Assembly (NCBI GenBank): GCA_949592205.1
Contig: CATIUR010000005.1
Coordinates: 30,626,179-30,690,178 of the forward strand
DNA: 64,000 bases
DNA from: Helichrysum umbraculigerum
Lineage: Eukaryota; Streptophyta; Magnoliopsida; Asterales; Asteraceae
Direction of reading: 5' to 3'
In this document: positions 34,008 through 44,468 of the stretch, piece after piece
Layout: each line of letters starts with the position of its first letter
How positions within the stretch are numbered: position 1 is the stretch's first letter
Notes under the pieces: generated by a model
What the model saw: only the letters and a program-made list of their open reading frames with translations
What the model was told of the DNA's origin: nothing
Databases searched by the model: none
Made by a program: the position numbers and the translations under genes

Positions 34008-35090
34008 TCATTTATAAACGAATGTACCATCATTGAGCAGGTCAGCAAGCGTCGGGTTTAGGTCTTCCCTAGCACGGAGTACATAGGCTCTTCCTCGAGC
34101 AGGGTTGTTGTTTTTGTTTTTCAGTTGAGGGCAATCCTTCCTAAAATGCCCAGTACCATTGCACTCATAACAAGTCTTAGGTGCAGAAGTGTTGGTACCA
34201 GTTGCGGCTGTCTTGCAATCCTTGGCCACATGCCCGAATCTCTTGCATTTGGTGCATGGACACGCACCATCATGATGAAGATTGCATTTTGAGCAAAAGG
34301 GTTTGCTTCCCTTATACTCCTTCTTGTCGCCTGAGCCAGTTGGGTAGGTTTTAACAGCATCAACCTTTTTATTGGAGGTGGTGGGGTTTCCTTCCCACTT
34401 ACGCTTGCCAGAGTTTCCAGTAGGTGTTACAGGTGTCTCGCGCCTAACAACTTGCGCCATAAGCTCATGTGACATACGAATAGCACTCTGAATAGTTCCA
34501 GGTTTTGACGAAGTAACATTCCCTTGAATATCCTTCGGGAGTCCACGGATGTACCTCTCAATCCGCTTACGTTCAGGATCTACCATAGATGGGCAGAGAA
34601 GAGCGAGCTGCTGAAATCGGGTTGTATAGCCGATGATGTCGTTTCCCTGAACTGTCAAATGCCAGAACTCATCTTCCAGCCTCTGGAGTTCCTCATTGGG
34701 ACAGTACTCATCCCTTAGCATCCTTTTCAGTTCTTCCCATGGGATTCCATATGCAGCATCAATTCCCACAGACTGAATATACGAGTTCCACCATGTCAGA
34801 GCACTTTCCAGAAATGTACAGGTGGCATACTTAACTTGGCAGTCTTCCGAACAGTTACTGATCCTAAAGACTGACTCCATCCTTTCAATCCACCTGACCA
34901 ATCCAATGGCACCTTCTGTGCCCTTGAAGTTCAGAGGTTTGCACTTGAGAAAGTCATTGTAGCTGCAGGGTTTAGCAACAGGAGCATCGTTCACAGACGG
35001 AGATCATCGAGTAGCTAGAGCTTCGGCCACTCCTTGAGAAACAAATCGTGCGAGTTCAGCCGCGCTGAAAATTTGTCTTTTCGGTGGCAT
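34008..35090 (-). CDS. element A gag, with an early in-frame TGA
   Basis: The natural start appears to be the ATG at 35090 (MPPKRQIFSAAELARF). The same frame meets a TGA at 35006-35004 after 28 codons and then runs open to 34008. The body contains the Retrotrans_gag capsid domain (CKPLNFKGTEGAIGLVRWIE, then LTWWNSYIQ, RMLRDEYCP, ERYIRGLP), a basic linker GKRKWE, a HHxGAC finger and two CCHC knuckles (CTKCKRFGHVAKDC and CYECNGTGHFRKDC). Gag would package the RNA of this non-autonomous element. The same TGA is in the partial second copy. Either this lineage lost proper gag translation, or initiation occurs downstream of the stop. Confidence 0.8.
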
Positions 35091-35616
35091 GTTCCTTCAA
35101 TAACAGCCAGGAAAACTGTGAGTTTTTGTGTAAGAGTATGATCATCATAGTTGTATATATAACAGTAATATATTACAACACAAGTGAAAATCACCGGTAT
35201 AGAATAATGAAGATTGTAATCATTTAACATGCGAGTTCAAAAGATTACAAGATTTTGAGTATTACAAGAGCTGTCGGGGATATTACGTCCGAACAGATAT
35301 CAGAAGTTATGCGGAATGTGATAGGGATGTAAGAAAAATTTGTGTACCTATAGAAAGTTGGAATTCGGATGTTAAATATGATAAGTGAGTGAGGGACGGT
35401 CCTCTGATGACCAGATCGTGTAGAATAAAGTATTGAAGTTCTTAATCTATACCTAGGTAAGTCTATTTCGAAGAGATGACCCTCTCTGTCAGGGCACATC
35501 CCGGTACTATTTTCCTGACTCGATCAACTTACCACAGGCCTCTTCTAAAGTGTGTTTGTACAGTGAGTGTGTTACTAAATATCGGAGGATCTTAATAAGC
35601 CTAATCATATAGGTGT
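35091..35616 (-). other. element A leader, first part
   Basis: The 5' leader between the primer-binding site and gag, resuming at 44174-44447 beyond element B. Two short minus-strand frames (35015-35230 and 35245-35499) also occur in the second copy (28510-28994). They lack domain signs and are probably chance. Confidence 0.6.
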
Positions 35617-37525
35617 TGTAACATCCTCTCCGACAGCCTGGTATTTTCTATTTATATTTGCATATTTAATTGTTTTAAATAAGGTTGTAATATAATTGTT
35701 TAATTGAGAAAGTTGGTGAAATAGGTCTCAGGACTTATTGTGTTTAGTAAAATGTTGCTTGTTTTAAATTATTAAAGTTGACGGAACAATAAAATAAATT
35801 TCCCGCATTTAGTAATTAAGTGCCAGACAATAGATTTAGGGCGGGTATAAAATACCCATTTAGTGAGGTCGGCTTAAATAGGGACCGACCCCTTTTTTTT
35901 GGTTTACTTTACCAATTCCTTTCCTAATCTATCTCTCAAACATAAAACCCTAACCTAACTATTGGATCAAATTATTTGCTTGAAGTGTGAATCGAATTGT
36001 GATCTTCTTCTAGTATCCTCATCTTCATCATCTAGTAACTAGCTTCGTGTTCATCTATCGATTGTAAGTAAATATATGTTGTATAAGTTCATATTCCAAC
36101 CAAATGATGATTGGATTTATTCTTGGATATTATTGTTATAATAGATGTTAGTATAGCATTAGAAGCTTGTTACATATGTGTTCTGCATGATTGATTTGTA
36201 TTTGGTGATTGTGATTTGAAATTCTGGGCTGTGTCTTGATCGATCTGAGTTGCTGGGTTTTCATGTGGAAGCCGATCGGCTATGACAAAGCCGATCGGTT
36301 ATGCTTTAAAAGCCGAACGGCTTAGTATAGCCGATAGGCTTTATTAGTTCAAAAACACATCAGAACTTGGACCTCGAATAAAAGTCTGAAAAATCAACAA
36401 GGGAAGCCGATCGGCTATGATGAGCCGATCGGTTATGTGAATTAAGCCGATCGGCTATGACAGTTGAAGCTGAACGGCTAAGACTAAATTTTGAAATAAA
36501 ATAGTTAAATTCTTTGAATTGTAATCGCAATGTATAGGTGTATTTGGAAACCAAATATACAAGATAATTATGTTACGATCTAATTATATTACTGATTGTT
36601 TAATAGTATAAGTATTAGCGTAAAGTCGTTAGTTGCTTAAGTACCACTTATTAATGACAAGTTCTAACTTGTGTTGTTGCGTGATGTTTCAGATACCCCA
36701 AAGACTCAGTGATTAGTAGCTGGGTGTGTTGACTGCAAAGGTATCGGTGAGTGGATTCAGAGCTCACCATTTAATTTAGTTGTGATCATTTGATTGCAAC
36801 GAATAAACGTGAATATGTTTTGTTGATTAGTTGATATACCTTGTTGACTGTGAACCTTTGTGCTATGTGTTTGGCCTTCGGGCATCAGTTGTTAACGAGG
36901 TCAACAGGTTGTTTAAATGGTTGGTTGAACTAGGCAGGGGTTGAATGAATTATACAGAGTCGTACTTCATTTGTTGTGTGTATTGATTCTGTATTTGAGT
37001 TCAACTTCCACTAGTTATCGGTCTCGTCCGTATGGCCATACGGATATGGTTGGGTAAGTGTTCTTGGGGAGCCACCCGGGCATTATGGTTATCCCCAGAG
37101 CCACCGATCCTCGTTAAGTTGTTGTTGATTTATTGAATATCGTATTGCGGTTGTTTGAAGCAATTATATGATTATGCTAAGTTAGATGTTGTGTTATGAA
37201 CTCACTCACTTAGCTTTGTGTTAATCCCTCGTTGTTACTTCCTGCAGACTTTTGATTTCGAGCATGCGGGTGGGTAGCAGGAAGGTCAAACCTTGGAAGT
37301 ATGGAATGTTTGATATTCAAGCTACTCTGATTTTTTTGTTGTAACTCAGTTTAGTTTATATAATACCCCGACATGCTAATCTTTTGAACAAGTTTTAAGT
37401 GGTAGTAACTTAACCATCTAAACTGTTTTGGGATTTTGAAAAATATGTAATGAAGTAATGTGTTTTATTCATCTTCGCTTCCGTACTTTATATAATATTA
37501 TTATTATGAAATGAGGGGTGTTATA
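35617..37525 (+). repeat. element B 5' LTR
   Basis: It begins TGTAACATCCTC and ends GGGGTGTTATA, and matches 42265-44173. Two mismatches noticed (near 35690 and 37220). It contains a palindrome array at 36270-36480. Confidence 0.95.
36270..36480. repeat. eight palindromic motifs AGCCGATCGGCT (5' LTR of B)
   Basis: Eight copies, three of them perfect 12-bp palindromes, the others with one or two changes (AGCCGATCGGTT, AGCCGAACGGCT, AGCCGATAGGCT). Many are followed by ATGA or ATG. An 80-bp gap splits them into two groups of four. The 3' LTR has the same set at 42918-43128. Confidence 0.95.
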
Positions 37526-37528
37526 AGT

Positions 37529-37540
37529 TGGTATCAGAGC
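37529..37540 (+). other. element B primer-binding site
   Basis: TGGTATCAGAGC, complementary to the 3' end of initiator-methionine tRNA, three bases after the 5' LTR. Confidence 0.9.
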
Positions 37541-37699
37541 ATAGTTTTGGGGTAATTGAGCATTGTAGAATGTTCAATCCCAAAACTGTAGCGTGGTATG
37601 TCAAACATTCCTGGGTATGGGATTTAGCATTGGTTGTGAAATTGTTAGTAGATAGGTGCTAACGATTAACAAGTTTCAAGTGTTGTGTTGATTTCAGAA

Positions 37700-39232
37700 A
37701 TGGCAGATGACGAGCAACCGACCACCAACCCCAATAATGCCTCTCGGTATGTCGTTCCTCCTGTAGCGACTAATGTTCGGGAAGGTACATCTCATCAAGG
37801 AGGTGAAGAAACCAATAGGGATGAGTATATACATGAGATAGAAGATGAATTGATATTTCTGAGAGAGTTTAAAAGGAAAGCGGAGGAAGCCGCAGCTAGG
37901 CAACTTTTGCAACAACAATCTTCAGTATTTGGTGCTAGTCCATCTTCTCAAACCAATAAGATGTGTACATTCAAAACTTTTATGTCTTGCAAACCACCGG
38001 AGTTCCATGGAAGTACCAATCCAACTGTGGCTTTAAATTGGTTAAGGGATATTGAACGCAAGTTTGATGTGATTAGTTGTGAGGAAGAATCTAAGGTCAA
38101 GTTTGCTGTGCAATGCATGAAGGATGATGCTATGGTTTGGTGGGATTCAATAACGGGGCATTTAACTTCACAACAAAAGGAATCTATTCAATGGAATGAC
38201 TTTCATCAAGTAGTGCGTAACCAATATTGTTCTGATTTTCATATGGCACAAATTAGGAGGGATTTTGTGAATCTGCAATTAACGGATAATATGACCATGG
38301 AGGAATTGATAGCTCAATTTACCGAAAAACTTCGATTTGTTCAACAATGGGTTCCGGAGGAGAAGACGAAGATAGAACAGTTTGTGGATACTTTACCCCA
38401 TAACTACCGTACTACCGTGAGACTAGCCACTAGCTTATCTCAGGCTTTTAATCTGGCGCGATCAGTTGATAGTGATATTAGAGGTTCCCGTGAAACTCGA
38501 TTTAGAGATAATTCTTCAAAGTCTAGAGCGGATTCCTCTAGTAAAGGGAAATCAAATTGGCAAGGTAATCGTCAGACTAAGAAGTATGTTAGTAAGAGTA
38601 GTTCGTCTGGAAGTTCGAATTGGTGTAGTACATGCAAATCTAGACATTCGGGGCCGTGTACTCCGCAAACAAATAAGTGTCTGAAATGTGGTGAACTTGG
38701 TCATGAGATAAGAAATTGTCGTTATCCGAATTTCGTGTGTTGGACTTGTAAGAAGGAGGGACATCGAGTGGGGCAATGTCCAGAGGCGGGGAAATCGGGG
38801 ACTGGTTCGGTCGGGAGTTCGGCATCTTCCGGTCAGAAAAGGAAGAATCCTCCACCAGCAACCAGTCGGGCTTTTCAAATGACAGTCAATGAGGCTGTGC
38901 ATACAGAAGATGTTATCACTGGTACATTCTTTATAAACTCTGTACCGGCTCGTGTTTTATTTGATTCTGGTGCTACTTGTACTTTCATATCTGTATGCTT
39001 CTGTGACAAGTTGAAAGTAGTGCCTACTGTGATAACCAAGCCCATAGAAGTAGAAATTGTTAGCGGTAAACTAGTTCCTGTTACCACCTCGGTGACTGGA
39101 GCTAATATTGTGATTGATGACCGAACTTTCCCTATTTCATTCTTGTTGATGCCAATCCCTAGTTTTGACGTAATAGTTGGTATGGATTGGTTAAGTCAGA
39201 ATGGGCTAGCATTGATTGCCACCAAAAGTTGA
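37700..39232 (+). CDS. element B gag-protease
   Basis: It starts at the ATG of MADDEQPTTNP, the first methionine in frame context, 175 bp after the LTR. It has a Retrotrans_gag core (CKPPEFHGSTNPTVALNWL, then AMVWWDSITG and FVDTLPHNYR), a basic serine-rich linker, CCHC knuckles around residues 327-363 (CLKCGELGHEIRNC and CWTCKKEGHRVGQC) and an aspartic protease with LFDSGATCTFIS near residue 422 and VGMDWLSQNG at the end. The frame stops at 39232, while RT-integrase continues in the -1 frame from about 39187. In relatives gag and pol are usually one frame, so the G-run at 39203-39205 is the likely place of a single-base loss. Confidence 0.92.
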   Translation: MADDEQPTTNPNNASRYVVPPVATNVREGTSHQGGEETNRDEYIHEIEDELIFLREFKRKAEEAAARQLLQQQSSVFGASPSSQTNKMCTFKTFMSCKPPEFHGSTNPTVALNWLRDIERKFDVISCEEESKVKFAVQCMKDDAMVWWDSITGHLTSQQKESIQWNDFHQVVRNQYCSDFHMAQIRRDFVNLQLTDNMTMEELIAQFTEKLRFVQQWVPEEKTKIEQFVDTLPHNYRTTVRLATSLSQAFNLARSVDSDIRGSRETRFRDNSSKSRADSSSKGKSNWQGNRQTKKYVSKSSSSGSSNWCSTCKSRHSGPCTPQTNKCLKCGELGHEIRNCRYPNFVCWTCKKEGHRVGQCPEAGKSGTGSVGSSASSGQKRKNPPPATSRAFQMTVNEAVHTEDVITGTFFINSVPARVLFDSGATCTFISVCFCDKLKVVPTVITKPIEVEIVSGKLVPVTTSVTGANIVIDDRTFPISFLLMPIPSFDVIVGMDWLSQNGLALIATKS

Positions 39233-42200
39233 TTAGGATCCCAATCTCCGACGGGTCATACGTTGTGGCTCGAGGAGAACGGGATGGTATGTCTATTCCC
39301 CTGATTTCGATGATGAAGGCTAGGAAGTCATTATCCAAAGGTTGCGAGTCCTACTTAGCTTATGTAGTTGATGCTAAGCTTGAAAGAAAAGTTATTTCTG
39401 AAGTACCGGTTGTGTGTGAATACTCTGAGGTATTTCCTGATGAGTTACCTGGATTGCCACCAGTTAGGGAAGTTGAGTACCGTATTGATCTTGTGCCTGG
39501 TTCGTCGCCTGTAGCTAAAGCTCCTTATAGGTTAGCTCCTTCTGAGATTCGTGAAATGATGAATCAGATACAGGAACTGTTGGATAAGGATTTTATCAGA
39601 CCTAGTTCTTCGCCGTGGGGTGCACCAGTATTATTTGTGAAAAAGAAAGACGGGTCGTTGCGCATGTGTATTGATTATAGAGAGTTGAACAAGAGAACGG
39701 TAAAGAATAAATACCCTCTGCCTAGAATAGATGACTTGTTTGATCAGTTGCAGGGTTCTTCAGTGTATTCTAAAATTGATTTGAGGTCGGGTTATCATCA
39801 GGTTCGTGTTCGTGAAGAGGATATACCGAAAACTGCTTTTCGTACTAGATACGGGCATTATGAATTTTTGGTCATGCCTTTTGGTTTGACGAATGCTCCA
39901 GCTGTATTTATGGATTTAATGAACCGGGTTTGTAGACCTTTCTTGGATAAATTTGTTATTGTTTTCATTGACGATATTCTCGTGTATTCGAAATCTGAAG
40001 ATAAGCATGCTTTGCATTTAAGATTGGTTCTTGATACGTTGAAACGAGAACAGTTGTATGCCAAGTTTTCTAAGTGCGAATTTTGGATTCGGGAAGTTCA
40101 ATTTTTGGGTCATGTAATTTGTAAAGATGGTGTGAAAGTGGATCCAATCAAAATTGAGGCCGTAATGAATTGGAACGCCCCAAAGACTGCTTCGGAAATA
40201 AAGAGCTTTCTTGGATTAGCGGGTTATTACCGGAAGTTTATAAAAGATTTTTCTAAAATTGCCGGTCCTTTAACCAAGTTGACCCGTAAGGATGAGAAAT
40301 TCGTATGGACTGATCGTCAGGAGTATGCGTTCCAAACATTAAGACAAATGTTGTGTCAGGCACCGGTGTTAGCATTACCAGAGGGTTCCGATGATTTCAT
40401 TGTTTATTGTGATGCTTCTTTTTCGGGTTTGGGCTGTGTTCTTATGCAAAGGGATAAAGTTATTGCCTATGCTTCTCGTCAGTTGAAACCGCATGAAAAG
40501 AATTATCCCACTCACGATTTAGAACTTGCAGCGGTTGTATTTGCCCTAAAACTTTGGAGACACTACTTGTATGGAACTCGATGTGTAGTTTGTACGGATC
40601 ATAAAAGTTTGCAGTATGTGTTTTCCCAAAAAGAGTTGAACATGCGTCAGAGACGATGGCTTGAATTGATCAAAGATTATGACTGTGAAATTAGATATCA
40701 TCCGGGCAAAGCTAATGTGGTTGCGGATGCTCTAAGTCGAAAGGGTGCTTCTGATCGAATCTTCTATTTGAAAGTAAATGTTTCCTCTGACTTGATTGAT
40801 CGAATCAAAATTGTACAATTAGAAGCCTTGTTGGATCACAATTTAAAGTCCGAAATTATGTTGAAAAGAAAAGATGAGTTAGTGGACGATTCAAGAGGAT
40901 TGAAAACTTTTAAGTCTCGGGTGTGGATTCCTTTACTGGGTGGAATTCGGGATACGATTTTGAATGAAGCTCATAAGTCTAAGTTAACTGTTCATCCCGG
41001 TAGTACTCGAATGTATAACGACTTAAAACCTTTGTATTGGTGGCCCACGATGAAGACTGACATTGCACGGTTTGTTGGTAATTGTCATATCTGCGCGCAA
41101 GTTAAAGCTGAACATCAAAAGCCGTACGGATCACTGAAACAGTTGGAAATTCCCGAGTGGAAATGGGAACATATAACCATGGATTTTGTAACTAAACTGC
41201 CGCGTACCGTTCGAGGTAATGACATGGTTTGGGTTATTGTTGATCGGTTGACAAAAAGTGCGCATTTTCTTGCTGCGAGTGAGACCACCTCTTTGACTAA
41301 GCTCGCCCAGTTGTATCTCAATGAAATTGTATCAAGACATGGTATTCCTGTGTCGATTGTGTCAGACCGAGATTCCCGTTTTGTTTCTCATTTTTGGCAG
41401 AGTCTTCAACAAGAATTGGGTACTCGTGTAAATCTAAGTACAGCGTATCATCCACAAACAGACGGTCAATCAGAACGAACGATTCAAACATTAGAGGATA
41501 TGCTTCGTGCCTGTGTATTGGAATATGGAGGTTCATGGGATTCACATCTTCCATTGGTCGAATTTGCTTATAACAATTCGTATCACTCCAGTATCGGTAT
41601 GCCTCCGTATGAGATGTTGTATGGTCGTCGTTGTAGAACACCGACATGTTGGTTGGAAGCCGGTGAGAAACAGTTTGCTGGACCCGACATTGTGCAAATG
41701 ACTGCGGATAAGGTAGCAATTGCACGTGAGAAGTTGAAAGCCGCGCGCGATAGACAGAAAAAGTATGCGGATCCGAAAAGGCGACCGGTTGTATTTTCCG
41801 AAGGTGAGCTAGTCTACCTTAAAGTTTCTCCGTGGAAGGGTGTGATTCGTTTTGGGAAACGGGGAAAGTTGGCACCTAGATACATTGGTCCATTCAAAAT
41901 TCGACATGTGGTTAATGACCAGTCAGTGACATTGGATCTTCCTCCTGAGCTTTCGGGTATTCATAGTACGTTTAATGTGTGTTATTTGAGGAGGTGTAAC
42001 ATCGAGGACCAGTCGCAAATACTTCCTTTGAAGGATTTAAAAGTTGATAGGACTCAAAAGTTAGTTGAAGAACCGGTAGAAATCCTAGATAGGAAAATTA
42101 CCAAACTTAGGAAGAAACAAATTCCTATGGTACTTGTAAAGTGGAAACATAGTTTAGGGTCCAACTTGACTTGGGAGTCCGAGGAGTCGATGAAGTCCAG

Positions 42201-42252
42201 ATATCCTGGATTGTTTGATGGTGTTGAGATTTCGGGGACGAAATCTCCTTAA
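39187..42252 (+). CDS. element B pol: reverse transcriptase, RNase H, integrase
   Basis: One open frame of about 1020 codons overlapping the gag-protease frame by 46 bp. RT is at residues about 130-300 with RMCIDYRELN and VFIDDILVYS. RNase H is at about 403-517 with catalytic Asp409, Glu446, Asp471 and Asp514. Integrase has an HHCC finger (His596, His603, Cys633, Cys636) and D,D35E core residues Asp666, Asp727 and Glu763. The tail IPMVLVKWKHSLGSNLTWES resembles a Tekay-type chromodomain that steers integration to heterochromatin. No ATG suits the start, so expression would depend on the upstream frame. All catalytic residues are intact; the frame break is the only defect I see. Confidence 0.93.
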   Translation: MVKSEWASIDCHQKLIRIPISDGSYVVARGERDGMSIPLISMMKARKSLSKGCESYLAYVVDAKLERKVISEVPVVCEYSEVFPDELPGLPPVREVEYRIDLVPGSSPVAKAPYRLAPSEIREMMNQIQELLDKDFIRPSSSPWGAPVLFVKKKDGSLRMCIDYRELNKRTVKNKYPLPRIDDLFDQLQGSSVYSKIDLRSGYHQVRVREEDIPKTAFRTRYGHYEFLVMPFGLTNAPAVFMDLMNRVCRPFLDKFVIVFIDDILVYSKSEDKHALHLRLVLDTLKREQLYAKFSKCEFWIREVQFLGHVICKDGVKVDPIKIEAVMNWNAPKTASEIKSFLGLAGYYRKFIKDFSKIAGPLTKLTRKDEKFVWTDRQEYAFQTLRQMLCQAPVLALPEGSDDFIVYCDASFSGLGCVLMQRDKVIAYASRQLKPHEKNYPTHDLELAAVVFALKLWRHYLYGTRCVVCTDHKSLQYVFSQKELNMRQRRWLELIKDYDCEIRYHPGKANVVADALSRKGASDRIFYLKVNVSSDLIDRIKIVQLEALLDHNLKSEIMLKRKDELVDDSRGLKTFKSRVWIPLLGGIRDTILNEAHKSKLTVHPGSTRMYNDLKPLYWWPTMKTDIARFVGNCHICAQVKAEHQKPYGSLKQLEIPEWKWEHITMDFVTKLPRTVRGNDMVWVIVDRLTKSAHFLAASETTSLTKLAQLYLNEIVSRHGIPVSIVSDRDSRFVSHFWQSLQQELGTRVNLSTAYHPQTDGQSERTIQTLEDMLRACVLEYGGSWDSHLPLVEFAYNNSYHSSIGMPPYEMLYGRRCRTPTCWLEAGEKQFAGPDIVQMTADKVAIAREKLKAARDRQKKYADPKRRPVVFSEGELVYLKVSPWKGVIRFGKRGKLAPRYIGPFKIRHVVNDQSVTLDLPPELSGIHSTFNVCYLRRCNIEDQSQILPLKDLKVDRTQKLVEEPVEILDRKITKLRKKQIPMVLVKWKHSLGSNLTWESEESMKSRYPGLFDGVEISGTKSP

Positions 42253-42264
42253 GGAGGGGAGATT
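42251..42264 (+). other. element B polypurine tract
   Basis: AAGGAGGGGAGATT immediately before the 3' LTR. The last coding bases overlap its start. Confidence 0.85.
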
Positions 42265-44173
42265 TGTAACATCCTCTCCGACAGCCTGGTATTTTCTATT
42301 TATATTTGCATATTTAATTGTTTTAAATAAGTTTGTAATATAATTGTTTAATTGAGAAAGTTGGTGAAATAGGTCTCAGGACTTATTGTGTTTAGTAAAA
42401 TGTTGCTTGTTTTAAATTATTAAAGTTGACGGAACAATAAAATAAATTTCCCGCATTTAGTAATTAAGTGCCAGACAATAGATTTAGGGCGGGTATAAAA
42501 TACCCATTTAGTGAGGTCGGCTTAAATAGGGACCGACCCCTTTTTTTTGGTTTACTTTACCAATTCCTTTCCTAATCTATCTCTCAAACATAAAACCCTA
42601 ACCTAACTATTGGATCAAATTATTTGCTTGAAGTGTGAATCGAATTGTGATCTTCTTCTAGTATCCTCATCTTCATCATCTAGTAACTAGCTTCGTGTTC
42701 ATCTATCGATTGTAAGTAAATATATGTTGTATAAGTTCATATTCCAACCAAATGATGATTGGATTTATTCTTGGATATTATTGTTATAATAGATGTTAGT
42801 ATAGCATTAGAAGCTTGTTACATATGTGTTCTGCATGATTGATTTGTATTTGGTGATTGTGATTTGAAATTCTGGGCTGTGTCTTGATCGATCTGAGTTG
42901 CTGGGTTTTCATGTGGAAGCCGATCGGCTATGACAAAGCCGATCGGTTATGCTTTAAAAGCCGAACGGCTTAGTATAGCCGATAGGCTTTATTAGTTCAA
43001 AAACACATCAGAACTTGGACCTCGAATAAAAGTCTGAAAAATCAACAAGGGAAGCCGATCGGCTATGATGAGCCGATCGGTTATGTGAATTAAGCCGATC
43101 GGCTATGACAGTTGAAGCTGAACGGCTAAGACTAAATTTTGAAATAAAATAGTTAAATTCTTTGAATTGTAATCGCAATGTATAGGTGTATTTGGAAACC
43201 AAATATACAAGATAATTATGTTACGATCTAATTATATTACTGATTGTTTAATAGTATAAGTATTAGCGTAAAGTCGTTAGTTGCTTAAGTACCACTTATT
43301 AATGACAAGTTCTAACTTGTGTTGTTGCGTGATGTTTCAGATACCCCAAAGACTCAGTGATTAGTAGCTGGGTGTGTTGACTGCAAAGGTATCGGTGAGT
43401 GGATTCAGAGCTCACCATTTAATTTAGTTGTGATCATTTGATTGCAACGAATAAACGTGAATATGTTTTGTTGATTAGTTGATATACCTTGTTGACTGTG
43501 AACCTTTGTGCTATGTGTTTGGCCTTCGGGCATCAGTTGTTAACGAGGTCAACAGGTTGTTTAAATGGTTGGTTGAACTAGGCAGGGGTTGAATGAATTA
43601 TACAGAGTCGTACTTCATTTGTTGTGTGTATTGATTCTGTATTTGAGTTCAACTTCCACTAGTTATCGGTCTCGTCCGTATGGCCATACGGATATGGTTG
43701 GGTAAGTGTTCTTGGGGAGCCACCCGGGCATTATGGTTATCCCCAGAGCCACCGATCCTCGTTAAGTTGTTGTTGATTTATTGAATATCGTATTGCGGTT
43801 GTTTGAAGCAATTATATGATTATGCTAAGTTAGATGTTGTGTTATGAACTCACTCACTTAGCTTTGTGCTAATCCCTCGTTGTTACTTCCTGCAGACTTT
43901 TGATTTCGAGCATGCGGGTGGGTAGCAGGAAGGTCAAACCTTGGAAGTATGGAATGTTTGATATTCAAGCTACTCTGATTTTTTTGTTGTAACTCAGTTT
44001 AGTTTATATAATACCCCGACATGCTAATCTTTTGAACAAGTTTTAAGTGGTAGTAACTTAACCATCTAAACTGTTTTGGGATTTTGAAAAATATGTAATG
44101 AAGTAATGTGTTTTATTCATCTTCGCTTCCGTACTTTATATAATATTATTATTATGAAATGAGGGGTGTTATA
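42265..44173 (+). repeat. element B 3' LTR
   Basis: Same length (1909 bp) and termini as the 5' LTR, followed by the target duplication GGTGT. Palindrome array at 42918-43128. Confidence 0.95.
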
Positions 44174-44447
44174 GGTGTAACCTATATATACTTATTATCC
44201 ACCTAGTTGTGTCTATCACAGAACAAGTACAAGTCACGGTTCTCTCGTTGTCAGAGTCAACTAGTGCATTCCTGTTTAACATAACCCCTTTCAGATCTTA
44301 CATCATCTTTATTTAATTGTACATAGTTGATCAGTCTATGTTAAATTAAACTCGTATGATGAAATCCCTGAACCAGTTATATCTAATGAGGAATACTGCC
44401 TAACGGTCATAGTCTAGGCCCACTAAATGCAACCTAGTTCGCTATAA

Positions 44448-44466
44448 CCTTAGGCTCTGATACCAA
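44448..44466 (-). other. element A primer-binding site, first copy
   Basis: The minus strand reads TTGGTATCAGAGCCTAAGG next to the right LTR. It is separated from the rest of the leader by element B. Confidence 0.85.
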
Positions 44467-44468
44467 TC

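Larger units (their letters stand above)
35617..44173 (+). mobile_element. LTR retrotransposon B: full-length Ty3/gypsy, chromovirus-like
   Basis: 8557 bp, inserted into the leader of element A with an exact 5-bp duplication GGTGT (35612-35616 and 44174-44178). The uninterrupted target is visible near 29131. LTRs are both 1909 bp, with two differences noticed. It has an initiator-Met primer-binding site, gag-protease, RT-RNase H-integrase and a polypurine tract. LTRs start TG but end TA in both copies, so the unusual terminus is not a late mutation. Integrase follows RT (gypsy order). The C-terminal chromodomain-like tail points to the Tekay/Del group. Confidence 0.95.

Noticed and set aside
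41318..41725. Antisense open frame within integrase of element B
   Set aside because: Shadow of the conserved coding strand.
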